Shown piece by piece: positions 35,654 through 44,680 of a stretch of DNA of 64,000 nucleotides (within the stretch, counting starts at the first letter, position 1; every line of letters begins with the position of its first letter). The position numbers and the translations under genes are program-made. Origin of the DNA: Ancylobacter sonchi (GTDB lineage Bacteria; Pseudomonadota; Alphaproteobacteria; Rhizobiales; Xanthobacteraceae). The notes beneath the pieces are model-generated. The model had not been told where the DNA came from and made no database searches. It saw nothing but the letters and a program-made list of their open reading frames with translations. The stretch covers positions 62,001 through 126,000 of the forward strand of contig NZ_JAHBGF010000016.1 in NCBI RefSeq assembly GCF_018390695.1. Direction: 5' to 3'.

Positions 35654-36979
35654 TCAAGCCATTGTCTTGGCGTCGTTTTTCGTCACTTCTGCCGGCAGTG
35701 CCGCCAGCCGGACCGAGAATGTCGAGCCATCGCCCGGAATGCTGTCTATGCCGAGCCGGCCGCGATGACGGGCGACGATGTGCTTGACGATGGCGAGGCC
35801 GAGCCCGGTGCCGCCCTGCTCGCGCGAATGGGCGGTGTCGACGCGGTAGAAGCGCTCGGTGAGGCGGGGCACGTGCTCGGGGGCGATGCCCGGCCCGTAG
35901 TCGCGGATCGCCACCAGCGCATCGTCGCCGTCGCGCGACAGGGTGATCTCCACCCGCTCGCCGGAGGCGCCATATTTCAGCGCGTTCTCGACCAGGTTCT
36001 CGAAGACGCGGATCAGCTCGTCGCGGTCGCCCTGCACCAGCACCGGCGCCGCCGGCTGCTCGAAGACGATCTCCACGCCCCGCTCGGCGCCGAGCGGGGC
36101 CAGCGCCTCGCGCACATGGCCGACCGCCGCGCCCAGATCCACCCGCGACTGCGGGCGCATATGGGCGTTGAGCTCGATGCGCGACAGCGACAGCAGGTCG
36201 TCGATCAGGCGCGACATGCGCCGGGCCTGCTCGGCCATGATCTTGAGGAAACGCTCGCGGGCGGTGGCGTCGTTGCGGGCCGGGCCCTGCAGCGTCTCGA
36301 TGAAGCCGGAAAGCGAGGCGAGCGGGGTGCGCAGCTCGTGGCTGGCATTGGCGATGAAATCGACCCGCATCTGCTCGACGCGCCGCTGCGGGGTGAGGTC
36401 GGTGAAGCTGAGCAGCAGCGCCTCGACCTTCTCCGCGCGGCCCCCGCCGGTGCCCGGTCCGGTGACCGGCACGATATCGGCGCGCAGCCAGCGGTCGACC
36501 GGCACCCGCTGGCTGAACTCGACGCGACGGGCCTTGCCGTCGGCGCTGGCGGCGCGGATCGCCTCCAGCACTTCCGGCACCCGCACCGCGAAGGAGACGG
36601 GATCGCCGACGCGCACCGCGGCCAGCATGCCGGACGCCCGCGCATTGGCGGCGCGCACCGTGCCGCGATGATCGAGCAGCAGCGCCGCCTCCGGCAGCGC
36701 CACCACCAGCGCGGCGAGCCGGTCCGGCGGCGGTGCCGGCGGCTCGCGCAGCCGCGACAGGGCGGCGGCGACCGGCTGGCGGAAGCGCCAGCGCCCCGCC
36801 GGCAGGCAGGCGGCAAAAAACAGCACGCCGCCGAGCAGCAGCGCAGGACCGGTGGCAAGCACCTCCTGCCCCACCGCGACGAGCAGGCCGAGACCGCCGG
36901 CGAGCAGAATCCAGCGCGCCGCGAGGAGGCGCTCGCCGAGCGTCTCACGCGCGAACGGACCGGATTCTTCGATGCTCAT
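35654..36979 (-). CDS. phoR: Phosphate regulon sensor kinase PhoR
   Basis: The 441-residue kinase has two N-terminal membrane helices, a PAS domain (PEAALLLDHRGTVRAANARA), an H-box ANASHELRTPLASLSGFIET and an HATPase domain (NLVENALKYG, DYGPGIAPEH, GGTGLGLAIVKHI). With PhoB it forms the phosphate-starvation pair. The ATG at 36979 has a GAGGTGA ribosome site; the in-frame ATG 33 bases upstream lacks one. It precedes pstS by 144 bases and is divergent from the PPK2 gene. Confidence 0.95.
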   Translation of the reverse strand: MSIEESGPFARETLGERLLAARWILLAGGLGLLVAVGQEVLATGPALLLGGVLFFAACLPAGRWRFRQPVAAALSRLREPPAPPPDRLAALVVALPEAALLLDHRGTVRAANARASGMLAAVRVGDPVSFAVRVPEVLEAIRAASADGKARRVEFSQRVPVDRWLRADIVPVTGPGTGGGRAEKVEALLLSFTDLTPQRRVEQMRVDFIANASHELRTPLASLSGFIETLQGPARNDATARERFLKIMAEQARRMSRLIDDLLSLSRIELNAHMRPQSRVDLGAAVGHVREALAPLGAERGVEIVFEQPAAPVLVQGDRDELIRVFENLVENALKYGASGERVEITLSRDGDDALVAIRDYGPGIAPEHVPRLTERFYRVDTAHSREQGGTGLGLAIVKHIVARHRGRLGIDSIPGDGSTFSVRLAALPAEVTKNDAKTMA

Positions 36980-37125
36980 GGCGCTCACCTCCTCGGGATG
37001 CCCAAATTTCATTCTTTACGTTATGTTGTGTTCGCCTGCCCGGATGGATTCGCCGGAAAATCCGTCCAGCGGGCGAGGGAGCGACTCAACCATTTCTTCT
37101 TATGGTCTCATCGAGAGGCTTCCAT

Positions 37126-38187
37126 ATGACGAAGAAGGCGAACCGCGCGGCGGTCAAGCCCGTCGCCGCGAAATCCTCCACCACCGACGCCGTCACGGCG
37201 CAGGACGCCCTCCCCGACATGCCGGTGCCAGGCCCCGACGGCGACGGCCGCAAGAAGGCGCAGGGGAAAGGCGCTGGCGGAAAAAGCGCGGCGGGCAAGA
37301 GCGGCGCGTCGAAGGACGGCGATGCCGGGCGGCTCGCCTCGGCGCTCGGCAGCTTCTCGCTCGACCTGCCGTCGCTTCCGGCGATCATCGACGAGCGCGC
37401 CTATCGCAGCGGCAACTATCCCTATGCCGACCGGCCCAAGCGCAAGCACTACGAAAAGGAGCTGCTCGGGCTGCAGATCGAACTCCTGAAGCTGCAGCGC
37501 TGGGTCAGCGAGACCGGCGAGCGCATCGTCATCGTGTTCGAGGGGCGCGACGCGGCCGGCAAGGGCGGCGCCATCCACCGCTTCGTGCAGCACCTCAACC
37601 CGCGCTTCGTGCGGGTAGTGGCGCTGAGCAAGCCCACCGAGGCCGAGGCCGGCCAGTGGTATTTCCAGCGCTATATCGCGCATCTGCCGCGCAAGGGCGA
37701 GATCGTGCTGTTCGACCGCTCCTGGTACAATCGCGCGGTGGTCGAGCCGGTGATGGGCTTCTGCACGCCGCAGGAGACGGCGCATTTCCTCGAACAGGCG
37801 CCGACCTTCGAGAAGATGCTCGCCGAGGACGGCATCCGCCTGTTCAAGATCTGGCTCGACATCGGCCGCGAAATGCAGCTGAAGCGGCTGTTCGCCCGCA
37901 AGAAGGACCCGCTGAAGCACTGGAAGCTGTCGCCGGTCGACCTCGCCGCGCCCTCCCGCTGGGAGGCGATCTCGGCGGCGCGCGACGCGATGATCGCCGC
38001 CACCGACCAGCCGGGGGCGCCGTGGACGGCCGTGCTCGCCAACGACAAGATGCGCGCGCGGCTCGGCGTCATCCGCCAGGTGCTGGCGCGGCTGCCCTAT
38101 GCGGAGCGCGACGACCGGGTGGTCGGCGTGCCCGACCCGCAGATCGTGCTCGACGGGCGCAATTTTCTGCACCGGGCCGATGGTTGA
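37126..38187 (+). CDS. ppk2: Polyphosphate kinase 2 (PPK2)
   Basis: This 353-residue protein has a low-complexity Lys/Ala/Gly-rich head of about 80 residues and then the PPK2 domain: Walker A IVFEGRDAAGKGGAIHRF (about residues 137-153), EAGQWYFQRYIAHLP and the lid/Walker B LFDRSWYNRAVVEPVMGFC. It transfers phosphate between polyphosphate and nucleotides. The ATG with a GAGAGG site is preferred over one 24 bases upstream. Placement beside phoR suggests a role in phosphate storage; no Pho box is evident in the divergent promoter. Confidence 0.93.
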   Translation: MTKKANRAAVKPVAAKSSTTDAVTAQDALPDMPVPGPDGDGRKKAQGKGAGGKSAAGKSGASKDGDAGRLASALGSFSLDLPSLPAIIDERAYRSGNYPYADRPKRKHYEKELLGLQIELLKLQRWVSETGERIVIVFEGRDAAGKGGAIHRFVQHLNPRFVRVVALSKPTEAEAGQWYFQRYIAHLPRKGEIVLFDRSWYNRAVVEPVMGFCTPQETAHFLEQAPTFEKMLAEDGIRLFKIWLDIGREMQLKRLFARKKDPLKHWKLSPVDLAAPSRWEAISAARDAMIAATDQPGAPWTAVLANDKMRARLGVIRQVLARLPYAERDDRVVGVPDPQIVLDGRNFLHRADG

Positions 38188-38283
38188 GCCCTGCTGGCGC
38201 CCAGATTGCCTGCCAGACCTCATCGGCATAAGAGCATGACGCTGCGTCGGTCATTGGGGGCGGATGCGCAACAGGCGCCAGGT

Positions 38284-38303
38284 CGTCCGGCAAATGCCGG
38301 ACG
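38284..38303 (+). terminator. Nine-pair hairpin after ppk2
   Basis: CGTCCGGCA and TGCCGGACG pair perfectly around AA, 97 bases after the ppk2 stop and before the next gene on the same strand. There is no T tract. Confidence 0.4.
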
Positions 38304-38411
38304 CGATCAGGATGTTGCGTCGCGCTGTCCCTGCCTGGAACGAGGCCGGCGCCGACCGCATCATCCTTCCGCCCGATCCCACTTCGTCCGACCCGGGACC
38401 GCGACCGCGAC

Positions 38412-39170
38412 ATGATCTTTCTCCGGCCGATCCGGCGCTTGCTGACCACGGGCCTGTGCGGCCTGTGCGCGGGCGCGGCTGCCGCCGCCGAACCCTCGCC
38501 GCCCGGGCCACCGCCCGGCCTGCCGCCCGGCTACGGGCCACCCGGTTTCGAGGCGCCGCCCTTCGGGCCGCCGGCGGGGGTGTTCGGCCCGCCGCCCTTC
38601 GCGCCCGCCCCGTTCGGGCCGCCGGCGCCGGGACCGATGCCGCCGCGCCCCTCCATCGACTTCACCCTGCGCGGACGCACCCTGCCGGAGGGCGGCGAGG
38701 TGCATATCGTGCATCGCCAGGGCCGCATCCGCGTCGATGTCGGCGTCGCCGCGGTGACGACGACGCTGACCGGCTTCATCGACCTGAAGGCCCGCAAGCT
38801 CGCGGTGCTGTCCAACCTGCCCGGCCTCGGCCGGGTGGCGGTGGAGATGACGCTGCCGCCGGAATATGCGGCGATCGACATGCCGGCCGACAGCCAGTAC
38901 TGGGGCACCGACACGGTCGCCGGCGAGCCCTGCGACATCTGGCGCGGCACCGACCGCACCACCGCGGCGCCGATCGAGGCCTGCATCACCCTCGATGGCG
39001 TGCCGCTGCGCTCGCTGACCTATACCGATTCCGGCAAGAAGGTGATGTTCCAGGCAACGGAGATCTCGCGCGCGGCGCTGTCGCCCGACGCGGTGTCGCT
39101 GCCCAAGGGGGTGAAGGTCAAGCGGCTGCCGAGCGCCATCCAGGGCATGGTGCCGAGCCTGACGCGCTGA
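38412..39170 (+). CDS. Proline-rich exported protein, DUF4412-like
   Basis: The 252-residue protein has a signal peptide (hydrophobic core to about residue 25, AAAAAEP cleavage region), then about 55 residues of Pro/Gly/Phe-rich repeats (GPPPGLPPGYGPPGF and similar), and a folded domain of about 170 residues. The domain reads TLRGRTLPEGGEVHIVHRQG, LDLKARKLAVL-like strands, WGTDTVAGEPCDIWRGTD and EACITLDGVPLRS, with two Cys likely disulphide-bonded. It resembles DUF4412-type secreted domains, but I do not know a function. Confidence 0.75.
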   Translation: MIFLRPIRRLLTTGLCGLCAGAAAAAEPSPPGPPPGLPPGYGPPGFEAPPFGPPAGVFGPPPFAPAPFGPPAPGPMPPRPSIDFTLRGRTLPEGGEVHIVHRQGRIRVDVGVAAVTTTLTGFIDLKARKLAVLSNLPGLGRVAVEMTLPPEYAAIDMPADSQYWGTDTVAGEPCDIWRGTDRTTAAPIEACITLDGVPLRSLTYTDSGKKVMFQATEISRAALSPDAVSLPKGVKVKRLPSAIQGMVPSLTR

Positions 39171-39174
39171 CGAG

Positions 39175-39190
39175 CCGGCCGGAAGGCCGG
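39175..39190. terminator. Short hairpin between convergent genes
   Basis: CCGGCC and GGCCGG with a GGAA loop fill much of the 33-base gap between the two convergent stops. Small and without a T tract, so the role is uncertain. Confidence 0.35.
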
Positions 39191-39203
39191 ACGGGGCCGG
39201 AGC

Positions 39204-40361
39204 TCAGCCGACCGCCCGGCGCGGCGCCTCGCCGACGGCCTCGGCCAGTCCGCCGCCCGACACCGGCCCGGCCCCCGACGGCGCATCTCCCGACAGAACA
39301 TCTCCCACCTGCGGCTGCAGATCGTCGAGCCGCGCGGGCAGGGCGGCGGCGGCCAGCGCCGTATCGAGCGAAGCGGGCACGCCCACCTTGCGCCGGCGGC
39401 TGAGCAGCAACTCGCGAACGCCCATGGTGACGAGGGCGATGGCGAAAGGCGTCACGTAGTAGAGCAGACGCAGCAGCAGCAGCGCGCCGAGCAGCGGCTC
39501 CTTCTCGAACTGCGACAACGCGACCAGCATGGCGGCGTCGAACACGCCGAGCCCGCCGGGCGCATGGCTGGCGAAGCCGAGCAGCGTCGCCGAAATGAAC
39601 ACCACGCCGAGCGCGATCGGGTCGATGAACGGCGTCTGCGGCATCAGCACATACATCGCCGCGGCGCAGAAGGAGAGATCGACCATGCCGATCACCATCT
39701 GCAGCAGCGTCAGCTTCCAGCCCGGCAGCGTCACCTGCCAGTGGCCCTTGCCAATGCCGATGCGGCGCGGCTTCAGCCCGACCCACACCACATAGGCGGC
39801 CAGCGCCGCCAGAAGACCGAGGCCGATCAGCCGGTTGATCCAGGCCGGCAGCTGGTCGACCGCGCTCGCCGCCCACGGCTCGATGCTGATGCCGAGGCCG
39901 AGGATCGCCATGTTGCCCAGCCAAAAGGTGAGGCCGGTGATGAAGCACAGCTTGGCGACGTCCACGGCCCCGAGCCCGTGCGCGGAATAGATGCGGTAGC
40001 GCACCGTGCCGCCGGTGAAGGCGGAGAAGCCGATATTGTGGCCGATGGAATAGGAGGTGAAGGAAGCCAGCGCCGCCGTGCGGTAGGGCACATGGCTTTT
40101 GCCGATGGTACGCAGGGCGAACCAGTCGTAGAAGGTCAGGGTGAAATAGGCGCAGGCGACGAACAGCGCGGCGAGCGCCACCCGCCAGGGCGGGGTATCG
40201 GTGAGCGCGTCCAGCACCTCGCCGGGGTGGATGTTGCGCAACATCTCGTAGAGCACGATCACGGCGACGCCGATGATGGCCAGGCTGGCCACCACCCCTA
40301 CGCCATGCCAGCCGACACGCTCGCGTAAGAACTTCGCTATCGCGCTCAGCGTGCTGCTCAT
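39204..40361 (-). CDS. UPF0104 / LPG-synthase-TM-like integral membrane protein
   Basis: The 385-residue protein has about eight membrane helices and the family segments TLTFYDWFALRTIGKSHVPY, SYSIGHNIGFSAFTGGTVRY, and [19 protein letters not shown]. These match the lysylphosphatidylglycerol synthetase transmembrane region (UPF0104, YbhN-like). The soluble synthetase domain of MprF is absent; the C-terminal 60 residues are a disordered Ala/Gly/Pro-rich tail. Such proteins are thought to handle lipids or lipid-linked substrates; no precise role can be given. Confidence 0.87.
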   Translation of the reverse strand: MSSTLSAIAKFLRERVGWHGVGVVASLAIIGVAVIVLYEMLRNIHPGEVLDALTDTPPWRVALAALFVACAYFTLTFYDWFALRTIGKSHVPYRTAALASFTSYSIGHNIGFSAFTGGTVRYRIYSAHGLGAVDVAKLCFITGLTFWLGNMAILGLGISIEPWAASAVDQLPAWINRLIGLGLLAALAAYVVWVGLKPRRIGIGKGHWQVTLPGWKLTLLQMVIGMVDLSFCAAAMYVLMPQTPFIDPIALGVVFISATLLGFASHAPGGLGVFDAAMLVALSQFEKEPLLGALLLLRLLYYVTPFAIALVTMGVRELLLSRRRKVGVPASLDTALAAAALPARLDDLQPQVGDVLSGDAPSGAGPVSGGGLAEAVGEAPRRAVG

Positions 40362-40580
40362 GGCGTTCCCGTCATCCCGTCTGTCGTCATGCGCGTTCCC
40401 GACCCAGGCGTAGCAGAGCTTGGCCTCCGGCGGAACCGCCCATCACTGCGGCGACACCGCGCGGCGAACTTCCCTTAGGGAACAGGCCGAGGCACCCCGC
40501 CATGGAAGGGCGCGCTTGTCGGCCCAGAACGCGGCAACCCCGTGACGGCGGCATGACGGTCGCGTTTGTGTGAACCGCGC

Positions 40581-42470
40581 TCATAGCCGCACCGGATAGC
40601 CGATTTCGATGGTGCGCGGGCGCGGCAGGCCGAACCGGTCCACCGAGCGCTCGGCGTTACGCGCCAGAAAGGCGAAGACATGCGCGAGCGCGTCGCGAAT
40701 GCCGAGGATTTCCTCCGGCGGCATGATGCGCTCGTGGCCGATGACATAGACCGCCTCGTCCGGGTCGATGCCCAGCGAATACAGCGCCGGGCCGAGCACC
40801 GAGGGCACGTCGATCTGCTGCATGTAGCCGAAGCGCACATCGACCCGCACATGGCCGGGATCGAGCACGGTGACGCGCACCCGCTCGTCGACCGGCACGC
40901 GCGGGCGCGAGGCGATCCACACCGAAGCGATGACCGATTTCGAGAACTGCACGTTGAACAGGTCGGACAGCCGGCCGAGCGCCACCGGGGTCAGCGCGCC
41001 GCCGCGCGACAGGAAGATGGCGGTGCGCGCCGAGGTGGCGCAGCCGGCCGGCTTGCCGCGGGCGACGAACTCCTCCAGCGGCTCGGCGAAGCGCTTCTGC
41101 TGGATGCCCAGCCCTTCGAGCCCACGCCGCCAGCTCACCATCACCACCAGCACCAGCGAGGCGATGGCGACCGGCAGCCAGCCGCCGTCGTGCAGCTTGG
41201 TGAGGTTGGCGGCGGCGAAGGAGACGTCGACCACCAGGAGCCCGCCGGCGAGACCGACCAGAGCCAGTACCGGCAGCCGGTCGAGCCGCTTCACATAGGC
41301 GACGAACAGGATGGTGGTGGAGATCATCGCCATCGCCACCGCGATGCCATAGGCAGAGGCGAGCCGGTCCGACGAGCCGAACGACACCACCACCGCGGTG
41401 CAGGCCAGCATCAGCAGCCAGTTGAGCCGACCGATATAGATGTGCTGGTCGTTATGCTCGCTGGTGTAGCGGATGCGCATCGGCGGCAGGTAGCCGAGTT
41501 CGATCGCCTGCTTGGCGAGCGAGAACACACCGGTGATGATCGCCTGCGAGGCGATGACGGTTGCCGCCGCCGCCAGGAACAGCAGCGGCACGTCGAACAT
41601 GTCCGGCGACAGGTCGTAGAACGGGTTGCGCACCGCCGCCGGGTTGATCAGCACGGTGGCGCCCTGGCCGTAATAGTTGAGCAGCAAAGCGGGCATCGCG
41701 ACGAACAGCCAGGCGCGGGTGATCACCCGCCGGCCGAAATGACCGAGATCGGCATAGAGCGCCTCGCCGCCGGTGATGGCGAGGAAGGCGGCGCCGAGCA
41801 CCGCGCCGGCGAACCAGAAATGATCGGCGATCAGGGCGATGCCGTAGCGCGGATCGACCGCCACCAGGACGCCGGGCTGCTGGACGATGCCGTAGACGCC
41901 GAAGGCGCCAAGCGTGACGAACCAGAGCAGCATGATCGGGCCGTAGAAGGCGCCGATGCGGTCGGTGCCGGCCCGCTGCGAGACGAACACCGCCAGGATC
42001 ACCACCACGGTGACGGCGACGATCCAGTGGTCGAGCGCCGGCGCCACCACTTCGAGGCCCTCAATGGCGGAGAGCACCGACATGGCCGGGGTGAGCACGC
42101 CGTCGCCGATCAGCATCGCCGCGCCGACCAGCCCGGCGACCAGCAGCCACAGCCGGGCGCCATTGGCGCTGCGGTGCAGGTCGAGCAGGGTCACCAGGGC
42201 GAGAATGCCGCCTTCGCCGTCATTGTCGGCCCGCAGCACCAGCAGCACATATTTGATGGTGACCGACAGGATGATCGCCCAGGTGATCAGCGACAGGATG
42301 CCGAGCACCTCGTCCGGCGTCGCCGCGGCGCCGCCTACCGCCAATAGGCCCTGCTTGAAGGCGTAGAGCGGGCTGGTGCCGATGTCGCCGAACACCACGC
42401 CGAGCGCCGCGAGTTCGGCGGTAAAGGGGATCACGCGTTTCGCGCTGGTCGTAGAAGAGGTCCGGGCCAT
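40581..42470 (-). CDS. kup: Low-affinity potassium transporter Kup
   Basis: This 629-residue KUP/HAK family K+:H+ symporter opens with LGVVFGDIGTSPLYAFKQG, the family signature, and has 12 predicted helices up to about residue 450 (including ITGGEALYADLGHFGRRVI). A hydrophilic C-terminal domain follows. The length is normal. It lies 219 bases upstream of the UPF0104 gene on the same strand. A CGAGGC ribosome site precedes the ATG. Confidence 0.97.
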   Translation of the reverse strand: MARTSSTTSAKRVIPFTAELAALGVVFGDIGTSPLYAFKQGLLAVGGAAATPDEVLGILSLITWAIILSVTIKYVLLVLRADNDGEGGILALVTLLDLHRSANGARLWLLVAGLVGAAMLIGDGVLTPAMSVLSAIEGLEVVAPALDHWIVAVTVVVILAVFVSQRAGTDRIGAFYGPIMLLWFVTLGAFGVYGIVQQPGVLVAVDPRYGIALIADHFWFAGAVLGAAFLAITGGEALYADLGHFGRRVITRAWLFVAMPALLLNYYGQGATVLINPAAVRNPFYDLSPDMFDVPLLFLAAAATVIASQAIITGVFSLAKQAIELGYLPPMRIRYTSEHNDQHIYIGRLNWLLMLACTAVVVSFGSSDRLASAYGIAVAMAMISTTILFVAYVKRLDRLPVLALVGLAGGLLVVDVSFAAANLTKLHDGGWLPVAIASLVLVVMVSWRRGLEGLGIQQKRFAEPLEEFVARGKPAGCATSARTAIFLSRGGALTPVALGRLSDLFNVQFSKSVIASVWIASRPRVPVDERVRVTVLDPGHVRVDVRFGYMQQIDVPSVLGPALYSLGIDPDEAVYVIGHERIMPPEEILGIRDALAHVFAFLARNAERSVDRFGLPRPRTIEIGYPVRL

Positions 42471-43050
42471 AATGCCTCGTTATGCCCCTGACGGACGGCA
42501 CGCTAGGCACCGGCCGCCCCGGCCGCTGCGGACGCATTTCACCAAACTGGCCCTTGGCATGATCGACGCCGACGATGAGGAGGAAGTCGCGCACCGCAGC
42601 AATAGCGCGGCGCGCCGCCGACGCCAAGCGGTGTTTCCCCAAAAGTCCGGCAAGCATCGGCCGGCGCTGGGGAACCCGGGTCCCGGACACGCCGGACCTC
42701 TGCCGGCGCGAACGGAGACAGGCGGTAAGCCGGGAAGATTTGAGGGAGAGGAGCGTGGGGGGGCGGAAGCTCCCCTCCCTCAACCATCCGTCGGAGCGAT
42801 CCTCAGGCTTGCGGGAGCCATTCGGACTCACGACGGCGGCAACCGGCCCGGCCGGAACTCCGAAGAGCTAGGCGGCCGGAGTATTGGATCCAATTTACCG
42901 TCTGAACCGTTCGGTCAGTCGCTAGGAGGCTATATAGGCCCGGGAACCGGCTTTGTCAGCGGGGTCGAGAAATCTTCAACCGCAATAGCGGCAACGTGAT
43001 CACGACAATTCGAAAACGTACTAGGTTTCGTGGCGAATCCCCGCGCAGCG
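42471..43050. other. 580-base divergent gap between kup and tetR
   Basis: No gene is supported. Near the tetR end it holds the inverted repeat at 42902-42918 and a TATATAGG word at 42931-42938 that could be a -10 element. A run of purine-rich sequence lies at 42735-42775. ORFs crossing the gap are low-complexity. Confidence 0.55.
42902..42918. promoter_or_regulatory. Inverted repeat upstream of tetR, candidate operator
   Basis: In CTGAACCGTTCGGTCAG the core ACCG-TT-CGGT is symmetric and the flanks CTGA and TCAG pair if one A is bulged. A TATATA word follows 12 bases later. TetR-family repressors of this type often bind such sites near their own promoters. Confidence 0.4.
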
Positions 43051-43698
43051 ATGATCCTCATGCCCTCCGCGCTCACCATCCCGAACGACTGGACCTTTCC
43101 CGCCGCGAGCGGCAAGCGCCGGCAGATCCTCGACGGCGCCGCCGGGGTCTTCCTGGCGAGCGGCTTCGACGGCGCCAGCATGGGCGAGATCGCACGGGCG
43201 GCCGGCGTGTCCAAGGGTACGCTCTACACCTACTTCGTCTCGAAGGAGGAGCTGTTCCGCGCCCTGCTGCGCGAGAAATGCTCGGATATTGCCGAGCGCT
43301 GCTTCCAGCTCGACCCGCAGGGCGAGGTGGACGCCGAGCTCACCGCCGTCGCCCGGCGCTACATCGCGGCGATGGCGGAACCCGACTACATCGCCACGCT
43401 GCGGGTGGTGATCAGCGCCGCCGAGAAATTCCCGGCCGTCGGCGCCGCCTATCACGAGGCGGGCATCGAGACCACCGTGGCGCTGCTAAGCCGCTGGCTG
43501 GCCGGCAAATCCGCCGATGGCGAACTCGCCATCGAGGAGCCGGAACTGGCGGCCAGGCAATTCATCTGCAGCTGCTATGCCCAGACCGTCACCCCGGTGC
43601 TGTTCGGCGACCTGAGGCGGCCGGCGCCCGAGGCGGTCGCCCGGGCGATCCGCTTCACCGTCGACGCGTTCCTGCGTGCCTTCGCGCCAAGGCCCTGA
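43051..43698 (+). CDS. TetR-family transcriptional regulator
   Basis: The protein (215 residues from this ATG) has the TetR HTH GKRRQILDGAAGVFLASGFD, MGEIARAAGVSKGTLYTYFV and SKEELFRALL, and a helical effector domain of the AcrR C-terminal type. The start is uncertain: a GTG at 43030 would add seven residues, and another ATG lies at 43060; none has a strong ribosome site. No adjacent efflux gene is present, so the target is unknown. Confidence 0.85.
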   Translation: MILMPSALTIPNDWTFPAASGKRRQILDGAAGVFLASGFDGASMGEIARAAGVSKGTLYTYFVSKEELFRALLREKCSDIAERCFQLDPQGEVDAELTAVARRYIAAMAEPDYIATLRVVISAAEKFPAVGAAYHEAGIETTVALLSRWLAGKSADGELAIEEPELAARQFICSCYAQTVTPVLFGDLRRPAPEAVARAIRFTVDAFLRAFAPRP

Positions 43699-43701
43699 GT
43701 C

Positions 43702-44565
43702 TCAACCGCCGGTCCCGATCCCCTCGCCGGCGGCGAACAGCGCGTCGAGCCCCTCGCGGTAGCTGGGAAAGGCCAGATCGACCCCGAGGTCTCGCTTGAG
43801 CCGCTCGTTGCGCACCCGGCGATTGTCGGCCCAGAAGGACAGCGCCATCGCCGACATGGAGGCGGACGCCTCGGCGAAGGGCACCGGCACCGGCTCCGGC
43901 CGGCCGAGCAGGCGGGCGGCATGGCGCACCGGCGCGCAGGCCGGGGAGGGCTCGTCGTCGACCACGCTCACCGCACCGTCGAAGCCGAGGCGGAAGGCGG
44001 CATCGACGGCGCCGGCAATGTCGTCGACATGGATGCGGTTGAACACCTGGCCGTCGCGCTCGATGCAGCGGGCGCTACCATCGGCGACGTCGACGAGGGC
44101 GTTGCGGCCGGGTCCATAGATGCCGCCGAGCCGCAACACCGCCACCGGCCGGCCGACGCGGGCACCGAGCGCCTGCCACGCCGCTTCCGCCTCGATCCGG
44201 CGGACGGTCCGGGGCTTGCCGCCAGCGAGCGGAGCGCTCTCGTCGATCCAGCCGCCGGCGCTGTCGCCATAGACGCCGATGGTGGAGAGATAGACGATCG
44301 GGCCGGTGCCCTTGGCGAGCGCCTCACCGAGCAGCGGCAGGAATGGATCGCCGCCCTCGCCCGGTGCGGCGCTGACCAGCACCGCCGCCGCACCGGCTGC
44401 CGCCTCGGCCAGGCCCGGCGACTCCGGTGCCAGCAATTGCATGTCGCCTTCCACCACCCGCTCGCCCTTGCGCGAGGTGCCGAGGCGGCGGTCGAACCGC
44501 GCGCCGAAGCGCGCGGCATAGGCGCGGGCACAGAAGCCGTAGCCAAGGCAGATCAGCGTCGTCAC
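43702..44565 (-). CDS. NAD-dependent epimerase/dehydratase-like (extended SDR) protein
   Basis: This 287-residue extended SDR-like protein has the cofactor start TTLICLGYGFCARAYAARF, the strand-5 segment IVYLSTIGVYGDSAGG and a LRLGGIYGPGRNAL motif. The catalytic YxxxK is not evident, which puts it with the atypical YeeZ-type members. GTG start with a GGAGA site upstream. It is convergent with tetR and lies 115 bases downstream of queG on the same strand. Confidence 0.85.
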   Translation of the reverse strand: MTTLICLGYGFCARAYAARFGARFDRRLGTSRKGERVVEGDMQLLAPESPGLAEAAAGAAAVLVSAAPGEGGDPFLPLLGEALAKGTGPIVYLSTIGVYGDSAGGWIDESAPLAGGKPRTVRRIEAEAAWQALGARVGRPVAVLRLGGIYGPGRNALVDVADGSARCIERDGQVFNRIHVDDIAGAVDAAFRLGFDGAVSVVDDEPSPACAPVRHAARLLGRPEPVPVPFAEASASMSAMALSFWADNRRVRNERLKRDLGVDLAFPSYREGLDALFAAGEGIGTGG

Positions 44566-44680
44566 GCGGCGGTCTCCAGCATGGGCATTTTCGCGCGACG
44601 TGGCGCCGTCTCGCGTGAAGAAAATGCGTCACAACAACAATCCGGAGCCTGTCCGGCGAACCGTGTTCCACCCGACATCC

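Noticed and set aside
42471-43050. Potassium-related riboswitch upstream of kup
   Set aside because: No conserved aptamer core could be recognised by eye in the leader.
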